A DNA stretch of 9,190 bases from Rubrivirga sp. (GCA_012269805.1 JAAXJP010000677.1:1-9190), one strand, 5' to 3'. Shown: positions 1 to 6,201, counted from the stretch's first letter. The notes: generated from the letters alone by a model not told the origin. Numbers and translations: made by a program.

Positions 1-147
1 TCTGGCACGGGGTCCGCTTCCCGGGGCCCTGCGGGCCGGGCCGGGCAGGCGCGGGCCGTGGGAAACCGGCGAAATGCACTGGCTTGGCCGCGCGCCACCC
101 GGACGGCGGGGCGCCCGTCCGGGTTACACCGCCCGCGGCCGTCGCCG
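1..147. other. GC-rich stretch without a recognisable gene
   Basis: All forward frames are open here only because stops are rare at this GC content; none gives a protein with recognisable composition, and no start with a convincing continuation is present on the reverse strand. Positions 20-56 are low-complexity runs of G and C. I looked for tRNA, RNase P RNA, SRP RNA and tmRNA signatures and could not match any. The only clear structure is the inverted repeat at 97-124. It could be the edge of a gene or RNA lying mostly outside the window. Confidence 0.4.
97..124. terminator. Strong inverted repeat, possible terminator
   Basis: A perfect 10-bp stem, ACCCGGACGG at 97-106 paired with CCGTCCGGGT at 115-124, encloses an 8-nt loop. 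No T-tract follows on either strand, so it is not a classical intrinsic terminator. It lies about 50 nt past the stop of the leftward lipoprotein gene, behind the closer hairpin at 148-167, and could act as a back-up terminator or serve whatever lies left of the window. Confidence 0.35.
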
Positions 148-167
148 CCTCGGGAGACTCCCCGAGG
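148..167 (-). terminator. Candidate terminator hairpin of the lipoprotein gene
   Basis: Arms CCTCGGG (148-154) and CCCGAGG (161-167) pair perfectly around a 6-nt loop; with one bulged base the pairing can extend through GAG/CTC inside the loop. Reading leftward, the hairpin begins 9 nt after the stop codon at 177-179, where a terminator would be expected. There is no T-tract, which is common for terminators in very GC-rich genomes, so its function is inferred from position and stem strength. Confidence 0.4.
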
Positions 168-176
168 TGGGCGGGG

Positions 177-545
177 CTACCGCACGCGGTCGAGCCACGG
201 GCGCTCGCCGAGGCAGAACGTCGACGAGTCGGCCTCCAGGCGCCGCGGGGTTGGGCCGGCGGGGTAGCGGGAGGTCGCGCTCCCCAGGTTCCACTTCAGC
301 AGGAGCGCGCCGTCCTCGACGGCCCACGAGTGCACGGTGTCGACGCGGACCGAGTCGGGGTGCTCGTAGCTCCACGCCATGAGCCCGTCGGGGCGGAGGA
401 GGACGTAGGCCGTGGCGATCTCGGGGGCGGGGCAGACCTCGCGCCACGTGGTCCCGACGAGGTCGGCGCGGCGCAGGTGGGCGCCGCCGGCGCAGGCGGT
501 GAGGCCGAGCGTGAGGGCGGAGAGGAGGGGGATTGACGCGCGCAT
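177..545 (-). CDS. Small putative lipoprotein, family not recognised
   Basis: This encodes 122 residues. The N-terminus (MRASIPLLSALTLGLTAC) has a short hydrophobic stretch ending in a lipobox, Leu15-Thr16-Ala17-Cys18, so the protein is probably lipidated on Cys18 and envelope-anchored. The mature part is about 104 residues, rich in W and Y, with alternating hydrophobic stretches (GTTW at 31-34, YVLLRPDG at 47-54, LLLKWNLG at 81-88) that suggest a small beta-rich fold, loosely like lipocalin-type or META-type lipoproteins. I cannot assign it to a named family. Two further cysteines, Cys38 and Cys111, could form a disulfide. The ATG at 545 is chosen because it gives the signal peptide directly. 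The gene diverges from sulfatase 1 across 89 bp, and a TAGATTCG box ends 5 nt before its start. Coding status is well supported by the lipobox; function is unknown. Confidence 0.75.
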   Translation of the reverse strand: MRASIPLLSALTLGLTACAGGAHLRRADLVGTTWREVCPAPEIATAYVLLRPDGLMAWSYEHPDSVRVDTVHSWAVEDGALLLKWNLGSATSRYPAGPTPRRLEADSSTFCLGERPWLDRVR

Positions 546-550
546 GGCGG

Positions 551-558
551 CGAATCTA
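551..558 (-). promoter_or_regulatory. Possible -7 box (TAGATTCG) of the lipoprotein gene
   Basis: On the minus strand TAGATTCG ends 5 nt before the ATG at 545. It matches the Bacteroidota -7 consensus TAnnTTTG except for C in place of the third T. No clear TTG-type -33 element lies at the usual distance. If it is the promoter, transcription would start at or next to the start codon. Similar boxes precede the starts at 635 and 7645. Confidence 0.35.
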
Positions 559-619
559 CGATCCGGGTAGTAGGCGAAGGTCCCCTCCGCGATGCCTCGC
601 CCATTTCCGGGGTCGGGGC

Positions 620-627
620 TAGGTTCG
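620..627 (+). promoter_or_regulatory. Possible -7 box (TAGGTTCG) of the sulfatase operon
   Basis: TAGGTTCG ends 7 nt before the ATG at 635 and matches TAnnTTTG at all fixed positions but one. No convincing -33 element is visible upstream. It would drive a leaderless or nearly leaderless transcript covering both sulfatase genes. The assignment rests on position and on resemblance to the boxes at 551-558 and 7633-7640. Confidence 0.35.
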
Positions 628-634
628 GCACCCC

Positions 635-2272
635 ATGCGCGCTGTCGTCTTCGCCCTCCTGTTCCTCCTCGGGGCCACGCCCGCCGCGGCGCAGACCAAC
701 GGGACTGGCCCCGACGTCGTGGTCATCGTGGCCGACGACCTCGGGTTCGGCGACGTCGGCTACAACGGGTCGGGCATCCGAACGCCCCACCTCGACCGGA
801 TGGCGGCCGAGGGGCTCCGGCTCGACCGGTTCTACGTCTCGCCGCTGTGCTCGCCGTCGCGGGCCGGCCTCCTCACGGGGCGCTACGGGGTCCGGATGGG
901 GATCAACGAGCCCGTCTCGCACTCCGACACGCTCGGGATCCCGCCCGCCGAGGTCACCCTCGCGGAGTACCTCGGGGACGCGGGCTACGAGACGGCGATG
1001 GTGGGAAAGTGGCACCTCGGCGACGACTGCCCCTACCACCCGCTCCAGCAGGGGTTCGACTCGTTTGTCGGCCTCCTCAGCGGCGGCGCCGACTACTTCT
1101 CACGGCGCACCATCGTCGGGCCCGACTGGTGGCGCGACGCGGCGCCTGTCGACACGGGCGGCTACACGACGGACCTCATCGCGGAGGAGGCCGTCGAGGT
1201 CCTGTCGAGGCCCCGCGACGGGCCGCTCTTCCTCTACCTCCCGTTCACGGCACCCCATACACCGCTCCAAGCCGTCGAGAACGATCTCGCCCACTACGCC
1301 GGCGTGGAGGAGCCGCGCCGCACGTTCTCGGCCATGACCACGGGGCTCGACCGGGCGATCGGCCGGGTCATGGAGAGCGTCCGCGCCTCGGGCCGGCCGA
1401 CGCTCGTGTGGTTCCTCTCCGACAACGGGGCCGTCGAGACGTTCGGCGGAAGCAACGGCGGGCTCGCCGGCGGCAAGGGGCATACGTTCGAAGGCGGGAT
1501 CCGCGTCCCGTCGGTCGTGTGGTACCCGGCGTGGGGCGCCCGGACGGTCGAGCACCCGGTGTGGTACCTCGACGTCCTCCCGACCGTCCTCGGCCTCCTC
1601 GCGGATCCGCCCGCGCCGGCCCAGCCGCTCGACGGGGCCGACCTGGGCCCGACGTTCGCGGGCGCTCCGCCTGACCCGTCGCTCTCCTCGCGGACGCTCT
1701 TCTCGTACCGCCGCACCGGCACCGACGGCTACTGGCTCGCGGCCCAGACCGCGACGTGGAAGTACGTCGAGCACCTGCTCCCGGACCGGGCCGTGGTCGA
1801 CCTGTTCCGGATCGACCTCGACCCCTACGAGCAGGCCGACAGCAGCCGGTCCTACCGCGCCCGCGTCGCCGAGATGCAGACGGAGGCCCTCGCCTTCACC
1901 GACCTCACGCTGCCCGGCGCCACCCGCGACGAGACGCTGACCATCGACCGGCCGCCGGACCTCGCCGAGTGCTCGGGGATCCTCACGACGCCGCCCGGGC
2001 CGCCGCCCGACGGCCTCTCGCTCCGCGTCGGGCCCAACCCGCTTCGCGACGACAGCGCGGTCCGCATCGAGACCGACCGGTTCCGTGAGATCCGCGTCGA
2101 CCTCGTCGACCTGCTGGGCCGCCGCGTGCGGATCCTCTTCCAAGGAACCGTCGAGGCGGGGGGGCGGCGCGCGGTGCCGGTCCGGCCGGGCGGGCTGCCG
2201 AGCGGCGTCTACGTCGTCCGCGTGACGGCCGCGGGCGCCTCGGCGTCGGCGCGCGTCGTGGTGGCCCGGTAG
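635..2272 (+). CDS. Secreted type-I sulfatase with T9SS-type C-terminal sorting domain (copy 1)
   Basis: This 545-residue protein should hydrolyse sulfate esters. A signal peptide (residues 1-20, ending AAAQ) is followed by an alkaline-phosphatase-superfamily sulfatase domain (about 26-430). Visible active-site elements are Asp34-Asp35 (calcium ligands), the C-S-P-S-R signature at 72-76 whose Cys72 would be converted to formylglycine, GKWHLG with Lys125 and His127, TAPHTP with His208, SDNG with Asp263-Asn264, and Lys281. A PLDG motif lies at 331-334. Residues 440-460 are a Pro-rich linker, and 464-545 form a Por/T9SS type A-like sorting domain (GPNP, LGRRV, GVYVVRV), which implies export across the outer membrane and surface attachment or release. 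The upstream in-frame region has no better start. The gene heads a two-gene operon with its paralogue 4 bp downstream. The substrate cannot be read from sequence; a sulfated polysaccharide is plausible. No formylglycine-generating enzyme gene is in the window. Confidence 0.93.
   Translation: MRAVVFALLFLLGATPAAAQTNGTGPDVVVIVADDLGFGDVGYNGSGIRTPHLDRMAAEGLRLDRFYVSPLCSPSRAGLLTGRYGVRMGINEPVSHSDTLGIPPAEVTLAEYLGDAGYETAMVGKWHLGDDCPYHPLQQGFDSFVGLLSGGADYFSRRTIVGPDWWRDAAPVDTGGYTTDLIAEEAVEVLSRPRDGPLFLYLPFTAPHTPLQAVENDLAHYAGVEEPRRTFSAMTTGLDRAIGRVMESVRASGRPTLVWFLSDNGAVETFGGSNGGLAGGKGHTFEGGIRVPSVVWYPAWGARTVEHPVWYLDVLPTVLGLLADPPAPAQPLDGADLGPTFAGAPPDPSLSSRTLFSYRRTGTDGYWLAAQTATWKYVEHLLPDRAVVDLFRIDLDPYEQADSSRSYRARVAEMQTEALAFTDLTLPGATRDETLTIDRPPDLAECSGILTTPPGPPPDGLSLRVGPNPLRDDSAVRIETDRFREIRVDLVDLLGRRVRILFQGTVEAGGRRAVPVRPGGLPSGVYVVRVTAAGASASARVVVAR
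1344..1428 (+). repeat. 85-bp tract identical to 2989-3073 (sulfatase paralogues)
   Basis: These 85 bases are identical to 2989-3073, with no synonymous change over about 28 codons. The tract covers the segment around RAIGRVMESV through the SDNG active-site motif. Two shorter identical tracts of 36 bp each follow: 1493-1528 with 3141-3176, and 1559-1594 with 3207-3242. Elsewhere the two genes differ at many synonymous positions, so the tract looks like a product of gene conversion or of incomplete divergence after duplication. Confidence 0.9.
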
Positions 2273-2276
2273 CCCG

Positions 2277-3920
2277 ATGCGCGTCCGCTCCACCGCCCTT
2301 CTCCGCGCCGGTGCCCTCCTGCTCGCGCTCGCCGTGGCCGCCCGCGCCCAGGCGCCCGACGTGGTGCTCGTCGTGGCCGACGACGTCGGCATTGGGGACG
2401 TGGGCTACCTCGGCGCCGAGATCCAGACGCCCCACCTCGACCGGTTGGCGGCTGAGGGCGTCGTGCTGGAGCGGTTCTACACGGCGTCGCAGTGCACGCC
2501 GTCGCGCGCGGGTCTGCTGACCGGCCGCTACGGCGTGCGGATGCGGCTGAACGAGGCGCTGAGCCGGGCCGACACGGTCGGGATGCCGGCCGCGGAGACG
2601 ACGCTGGCGGAGGCGCTCGGCGACGCGGGCTACGAGACGGCCATGGTCGGGAAGTGGCACCTCGGCGGGGCGTGCCATCAGCACCCGACGCGCCACGGGT
2701 TCGACACCTTCCTGGGCCTCCGCTACGGCGGCGCCAACTACCACACCCGGCAGACGCCCGAGGGCCGCGACTGGTGGCGCGGGTTCGAACTCGACGAGCG
2801 GAGCGGCTACACGACGGACCTCATCGCGGACGAGGCCGTCGAGGTGTTGGCGAGGCCACGCGACGGCCCGCTCTTTCTCTACCTCCCGTTCACGGCGTCG
2901 CACGTCCCGCTCCAGGCGCTCGACGAGGACCTCGCCCTGTACCCCGGGCTCGACGGCGACCGCCGGACGTTCGCGGCCATGACGACGCGGCTCGACCGGG
3001 CGATCGGCCGGGTCATGGAGAGCGTCCGCGCCTCGGGCCGGCCGACGCTCGTGTGGTTCCTCTCCGACAACGGCGCCCACACGGGCTACGGCGGCGGGAG
3101 CAACGGTGCGCTCCGCGGGAATAAGGGCGAGGCGCTGGAGGGCGGGATCCGCGTCCCGTCGGTCGTGTGGTACCCGCCACTCGGGCACCGAAGCGTCGCG
3201 CACCCCGTGTGGTACCTCGACGTCCTCCCGACCGTCCTCGGCGTCGCCGGGGCGGCGGTGCCCGAACTCCCGCTCGACGGCGTCGACCAGGGCGCCCAGC
3301 TGGCGGGCGCGCCGCCCCCCGGGGCGCTCCTCGACCGCGTCCTCTACACGTACCGACGGACGAACCTCCAGGGCGCGGCGTGGATCGCGGCGCAGACCGC
3401 GCGCTGGAAGTACGTCCGCGAGCCGGGCCTCCGCGACACGCTCGACGCGCTCTACCGCGTCGACCTCGACCCGGCCGAGCGGGCCGACAGCTCCGCGGCG
3501 CGGCCCGACCTCTTCGCCGAGCTCCGGGCGGCGGCCCACGCCTTCGCCGACCTCACGCTGCCCGGCGCCGGCAACGACCTCACCCTCACCGACACCTCTG
3601 TCCCGGACCTCGCCGAGTGCGCGGGGATCCTCACGACGCCGCCCGGGCCCGCGCCCGACGGCCTCCGCCTCCGCGTCGGTCCGAATCCGGCCCGGGGCGG
3701 GACGACCGTCCGCGTGGGACCGGACCGGACGCTCGAGGTCCGCGTCGACCTGCTCGACCTCCTTGGCCGCCGGGTGCGGACGCTGTTCGTGGGGACCGTC
3801 GAGGCCGGCGCCGAGCGCGTGGTGCCGATCCGGCCAGGCGGCTTGCCGGCCGGCGTCTACGTCGTCCGCGCGTCGACCGCCTCCGCCACGGCAACGGCGC
3901 GGGTGGTGCTCACGCGCTAG
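2277..3920 (+). CDS. Secreted type-I sulfatase with T9SS-type C-terminal sorting domain (copy 2)
   Basis: This 547-residue paralogue of the upstream gene has the same architecture: signal peptide (about 1-25, ending ARAQ), sulfatase domain (about 27-430), Pro-rich linker and T9SS-type sorting domain (467-547, with GPNP, LGRRV and GVYVVR). Catalytic elements are intact: Asp35-Asp36, C-T-P-S-R at 73-77 with Cys73 as formylglycine precursor, Lys126 and His128 in GKWHLG, His209, Asp264-Asn265 and Lys283. It differs from copy 1 around residues 66-72, 132-172 and 267-286, loops likely to line the substrate pocket, so the two enzymes may prefer different sulfated positions. The ATG follows the upstream stop by 4 bp with no SD sequence, which suggests translational coupling within one mRNA. 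Its last 11 bp overlap the convergent uvsE gene. Family assignment is firm; substrate is unknown. Confidence 0.93.
   Translation: MRVRSTALLRAGALLLALAVAARAQAPDVVLVVADDVGIGDVGYLGAEIQTPHLDRLAAEGVVLERFYTASQCTPSRAGLLTGRYGVRMRLNEALSRADTVGMPAAETTLAEALGDAGYETAMVGKWHLGGACHQHPTRHGFDTFLGLRYGGANYHTRQTPEGRDWWRGFELDERSGYTTDLIADEAVEVLARPRDGPLFLYLPFTASHVPLQALDEDLALYPGLDGDRRTFAAMTTRLDRAIGRVMESVRASGRPTLVWFLSDNGAHTGYGGGSNGALRGNKGEALEGGIRVPSVVWYPPLGHRSVAHPVWYLDVLPTVLGVAGAAVPELPLDGVDQGAQLAGAPPPGALLDRVLYTYRRTNLQGAAWIAAQTARWKYVREPGLRDTLDALYRVDLDPAERADSSAARPDLFAELRAAAHAFADLTLPGAGNDLTLTDTSVPDLAECAGILTTPPGPAPDGLRLRVGPNPARGGTTVRVGPDRTLEVRVDLLDLLGRRVRTLFVGTVEAGAERVVPIRPGGLPAGVYVVRASTASATATARVVLTR
2989..3073 (+). repeat. 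85-bp tract identical to 1344-1428
   Basis: This is the second copy of the identical tract in the tandem sulfatases, lying 1645 bp downstream of the first. Synonymous differences resume on both sides (for example ACC/ACG and CGC/CGG in the codons just upstream). Such direct repeats could also allow deletion of one gene copy to leave a fused chimeric sulfatase. Confidence 0.9.
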
Positions 3921-4887
3921 CCTCGGCCTCGGCGGGCGTCTCCATCGGGATCGCCCGGTCGGGCCGCTCGCCGGTCTCGAGGTAGCGCCGGACCTCGAGG
4001 AGCGCGACCTCCTTTTGCTTGGCCTCCAGCATCAGGTCGTACGGCGCGTCGGGCTCGCCGACGCCGGCCATCACCTCGACCAGCTCGTCGACGTCGTTCA
4101 TCGAGAGGTAGTCGGCGTGGCCGGTCCGGATGCCGGGCTTGTGGGACGAGAGGTGGAGCTTGGGCGCCCGCGTGCCCCACGTCGCGGCGGCCCGCTCCAA
4201 GAGCTCGCCGAGGCCGGCGTCCCACGTCGCGCCGCTCGGGTTGGCTGTTGCCGCCCCCGTTCCGGGGTTGAGCTTGTGGTGGAACAGGTCGACGATGACG
4301 GGCAGGCCGGTCCGCTCCGCCAGCCTGACGGTCTCCTCCAGCGTGTACGTCGTGTCGTCGTTCTCGATCGCGAGCCGCCCGCGCGCCTCGTCGGAGAGCC
4401 GGTCGAGGTTCTGCGCGAACCGGTCCATCGCGGACGCCTTGTCGCCGTAGGCCCCGCCGACGTGGAGCGTCATCGTGTCGCCGCCCATGAGCTTGAGGAC
4501 CTGGGCCTGAAAGTCGAGCTCGGCGACGGAGTTCTCGACGACCTCCTCGCGCGGGCTGTTGAGGACGGTGTACTGGCCGGGGTGGCTCGTCAGGCGGATG
4601 CCCTCGGCCTTCACGAGCCGGCGGATGTCGCGGAAGAGCCAGTCGAACGCCTCGGCCCAGTCGAACGGGAACTCCGGGAGCGGGCCGAAGGGGATCAGGT
4701 CCGACGAGATCCGGAAAAAGCGGAGGTCGTGCTCGACGTTCCACCGGAGCGCGTCGCGGACGCCCTCCAGGTTCTGCGTGATGACCGGGATGACGGCCTC
4801 CGTGCGGAGGTTGGCGAGGCGGACGGTCCGGGACTTGGTGCCGAGCGTCGTGTTGATGCAGGCGTAGCCGAGGTGGCGGAGGCGCAT
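3910..4887 (-). CDS. uvsE: UV DNA damage endonuclease UvsE (UVDE family)
   Basis: This 325-residue protein, full length for bacterial members, belongs to the UVDE TIM-barrel family. These metal-dependent enzymes nick DNA 5' of UV photoproducts and some other lesions and start alternative excision repair independent of UvrABC. Family signatures are clear: the N-terminal LGYACIN (6-12), RISSD (59-63), SHPGQY (101-106, with His102 and Tyr106), LHVGG (141-145, His142), LAIEND (172-177, Glu175), VDLFHH (199-204, Asp200 and His203), Lys243 and His245 in KLHLSSHK, and MLEAK (286-290, Glu288). These correspond to the metal-binding and catalytic residues described for Thermus UVDE. The ATG at 4887 is chosen because the family begins exactly there; the open frame upstream to 5142 is unrelated Arg/Pro-rich sequence. 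The gene is monocistronic, converges on and overlaps sulfatase 2 by 11 bp, and diverges from the lipase gene. No SOS box was recognised. Confidence 0.95.
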   Translation of the reverse strand: MRLRHLGYACINTTLGTKSRTVRLANLRTEAVIPVITQNLEGVRDALRWNVEHDLRFFRISSDLIPFGPLPEFPFDWAEAFDWLFRDIRRLVKAEGIRLTSHPGQYTVLNSPREEVVENSVAELDFQAQVLKLMGGDTMTLHVGGAYGDKASAMDRFAQNLDRLSDEARGRLAIENDDTTYTLEETVRLAERTGLPVIVDLFHHKLNPGTGAATANPSGATWDAGLGELLERAAATWGTRAPKLHLSSHKPGIRTGHADYLSMNDVDELVEVMAGVGEPDAPYDLMLEAKQKEVALLEVRRYLETGERPDRAIPMETPAEAEASA

Positions 4888-4938
4888 GGGGGCGGCGCGG
4901 GGAGGAGCGGGGCCTACGCGCCCGCCCCGCCGGGTGTC

Positions 4939-4960
4939 CCCGCCTCGGCGTCGAGGCGGG
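4939..4960. repeat. REP-like hairpin element, copy 1
   Basis: A perfect 9-bp stem, CCCGCCTCG (4939-4947) with CGAGGCGGG (4952-4960), closes a GCGT loop. It sits in the 118-bp gap between the divergent uvsE and lipase genes, where a terminator is not expected. Positions 4939-4959 match 6181-6201, on the other side of the lipase gene, at 19 of 21 bases in the same orientation. This suggests a repetitive extragenic palindrome; only a genome search can show whether it is a real family. Confidence 0.5.
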
Positions 4961-4986
4961 CGTGAGCGGACTGCGCGGTATCGTCG

Positions 4987-5005
4987 GGGACCATCCGCTG
5001 GTCCC
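4987..5005 (+). promoter_or_regulatory. Hairpin abutting the lipase start codon
   Basis: Arms GGGACCA (4987-4993) and TGGTCCC (4999-5005) pair perfectly around the 5-nt loop TCCGC. The second arm ends at the base directly before the ATG at 5006. If transcribed, it would form a stable stem next to the start codon and could limit translation; as DNA it could be an operator of dyad symmetry. No SD sequence is present. The structure is seen directly; a regulatory role is inferred. Confidence 0.4.
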
Positions 5006-6166
5006 ATGATTATCCAGACCACATCGCGACCGCCGGAGCCGTCCGAGCCTGGCCGTGATGCCGCGGGCCTCCTGCCGCCCGGCGCCATTCCGCTCGCCGA
5101 GCGATACCGGACGCTCGGCCCTCTCGCCGTCGACCTCGCCATCGCGGCCTACTGGAAGCCCGAGCCGCTCCGCGCTGCACTGGAGTCGGCGGGAGCGACC
5201 GACGTCCTCACGATCCGGTCCGGGAGCCAGTTCGCCCTCGCGTGCCGCGTCGGCCGGCGGGCGTGGATCGCGTTCCGAGGGTCCGACGATCTCGACGACT
5301 GGGTCGCCAACCTGTCGATGTATGGATCGGGGCAGGAGGTCCCGTGGGTCGCGCCTGACCCTGCGCTCGCAGGGTGCCACCCCGGCTTCGGAACGGCCTG
5401 GGATCGGCTCCGCTACAGCCTGGGCGACTGGCTCGGCCAGGTGGAACCGGAGGCCGTGGTGCTCGCAGGACACTCATTGGGCGGCGCGCTCGCGACCCTC
5501 GCCGCGGCGTCCCTGGCACGGTCCGGCCGGTGGGTCGAGGCCACGATCACGATCGGGGCCCCGCGCGTTGGCCGTCCAGCGTTCGCCGCAGCCTACGCCG
5601 CCCAGACCACGGGCCCCGACGCGGAGCCGCTCGGCGCCATCACGTGGCGCGTGGTAAACAAGGGCGACGCCGTTCCAGCCGTGCCCCCGACCGCCTTGGG
5701 GTTCCAGCATGTCGGCGAGGAAGTCCCGTTCGGATCCCGGGGTACGCGACTGGGGGCTCAGGTTCCGATGCCTCAGACCTCCCCGCTCGGAGCGTTCGTT
5801 CAGTTTGTCGAGTCCGTCTGGGTGGGGACGCCCGTTTGGGCCCTGTCCGTCGTGGGGCGATGGGGCGCGCGCCGCAAGGCCGACCACGCCAAGCATCTCT
5901 ACGGGGCCACCTTTTCCCACGTCGAGGCGCCGTTCGGCACCCTCCGCGTCTCTCAATCCGTCTTCGACGCGAACACGGACGCCCCGACGCCGCCCAGTCC
6001 GGCCGCGCGCCGGCTCCGTCTGGCCGTGGTCGCGGTCCTGCTCGTCGTGGTCGGAGGGGCGCTCTGGGGCACGTACCTCCTCGCCCCGAAGCTGATGGCC
6101 GTCCTCGTGTTCGGTCTGGTGGCCTTTGGCTTCCTGGAGTGGATCGTTCGAGCGGACGCCGTGTAG
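5006..6166 (+). CDS. Class 3 lipase-like alpha/beta hydrolase with C-terminal membrane hairpin
   Basis: This 386-residue protein belongs to the lipase class 3 family (serine esterases acting on acylglycerols or phospholipids). Visible features are the oxyanion-side motif IAFRGSD (88-94) followed by DDWVANL, the nucleophile elbow GHSLGG (155-160, Ser157), GAPRVG (184-189), the likely catalytic Asp221 in NKGDAVP, and a candidate catalytic His at 294 or 297 in DHAKHLY. Two hydrophobic segments at about 337-360 and 362-381 look transmembrane. There is no signal peptide, so the catalytic domain is probably cytoplasmic and tethered to the inner membrane, consistent with a role in membrane lipid turnover; this is inference. 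The ATG at 5006 is preferred because upstream in-frame sequence to 4886 is Arg/Pro-rich and overlaps the uvsE start. Codon use looks less GC-extreme than its neighbours (more A/T at third positions). Substrate is unknown. Confidence 0.85.
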   Translation: MIIQTTSRPPEPSEPGRDAAGLLPPGAIPLAERYRTLGPLAVDLAIAAYWKPEPLRAALESAGATDVLTIRSGSQFALACRVGRRAWIAFRGSDDLDDWVANLSMYGSGQEVPWVAPDPALAGCHPGFGTAWDRLRYSLGDWLGQVEPEAVVLAGHSLGGALATLAAASLARSGRWVEATITIGAPRVGRPAFAAAYAAQTTGPDAEPLGAITWRVVNKGDAVPAVPPTALGFQHVGEEVPFGSRGTRLGAQVPMPQTSPLGAFVQFVESVWVGTPVWALSVVGRWGARRKADHAKHLYGATFSHVEAPFGTLRVSQSVFDANTDAPTPPSPAARRLRLAVVAVLLVVVGGALWGTYLLAPKLMAVLVFGLVAFGFLEWIVRADAV

Positions 6167-6172
6167 CGCTAC

Positions 6173-6197
6173 CGGGAGATCCCGTCTCGGCGCCGAG
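6173..6197. terminator. Candidate bidirectional terminator between convergent genes
   Basis: The 37-bp gap between the convergent lipase and M28 peptidase genes holds CGGGA/TCCCG (6173-6184) and directly next to it the perfect 12-bp palindrome CTCGGCGCCGAG (6186-6197). Position between two converging stops favours a terminator acting on both strands. There is no T-tract on either side. Part of this sequence also belongs to the repeat described at 6181-6201. Confidence 0.4.
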
Positions 6198-6201
6198 GCG
6201 G
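6181..6201. repeat. REP-like hairpin element, copy 2
   Basis: These 21 bases match 4939-4959 at 19 positions. The two differences are C/T at 4943/6185 and T/C at 4951/6193. The first lies in the stem and changes a C-G pair to a T-G wobble, so the RNA hairpin is kept (8 bp, 6182-6189 with 6194-6201, loop GCGC). The two copies bracket the lipase gene in direct orientation. Confidence 0.5.

Noticed and set aside
122..135. Resemblance of GGTTACACCGCCCG to the 16S rRNA motif GTACACACCGCCCG
   Set aside because: The match is partial, and neither flank resembles 16S rRNA; no anti-SD sequence follows.
1100..2392. 430-residue minus-strand open frame opposite the sulfatases, and the similar 1983-3539 frame
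   Set aside because: Both are Arg/Ala/Pro-rich shadows; the plus strand encodes complete sulfatases with all catalytic motifs. That the two shadows resemble each other only reflects the duplication.
3106..4965. 619-residue plus-strand open frame spanning the end of sulfatase 2 and uvsE
   Set aside because: It is out of frame with sulfatase 2 and antisense to uvsE, with Ser/Arg-rich then Glu/Val-rich composition and no domain; it is a stop-poor artefact.
4886..5005. Upstream ATG at 4886 for the lipase gene
   Set aside because: The 40 added residues are Arg/Pro-rich and pass through two strong hairpins; the extension looks like non-coding sequence.
4888..5142. N-terminal extension of uvsE up to 5142
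   Set aside because: The extra 85 residues are Arg/Pro/Gly-rich and overlap the lipase coding region, while the UVDE family begins at the ATG at 4887.
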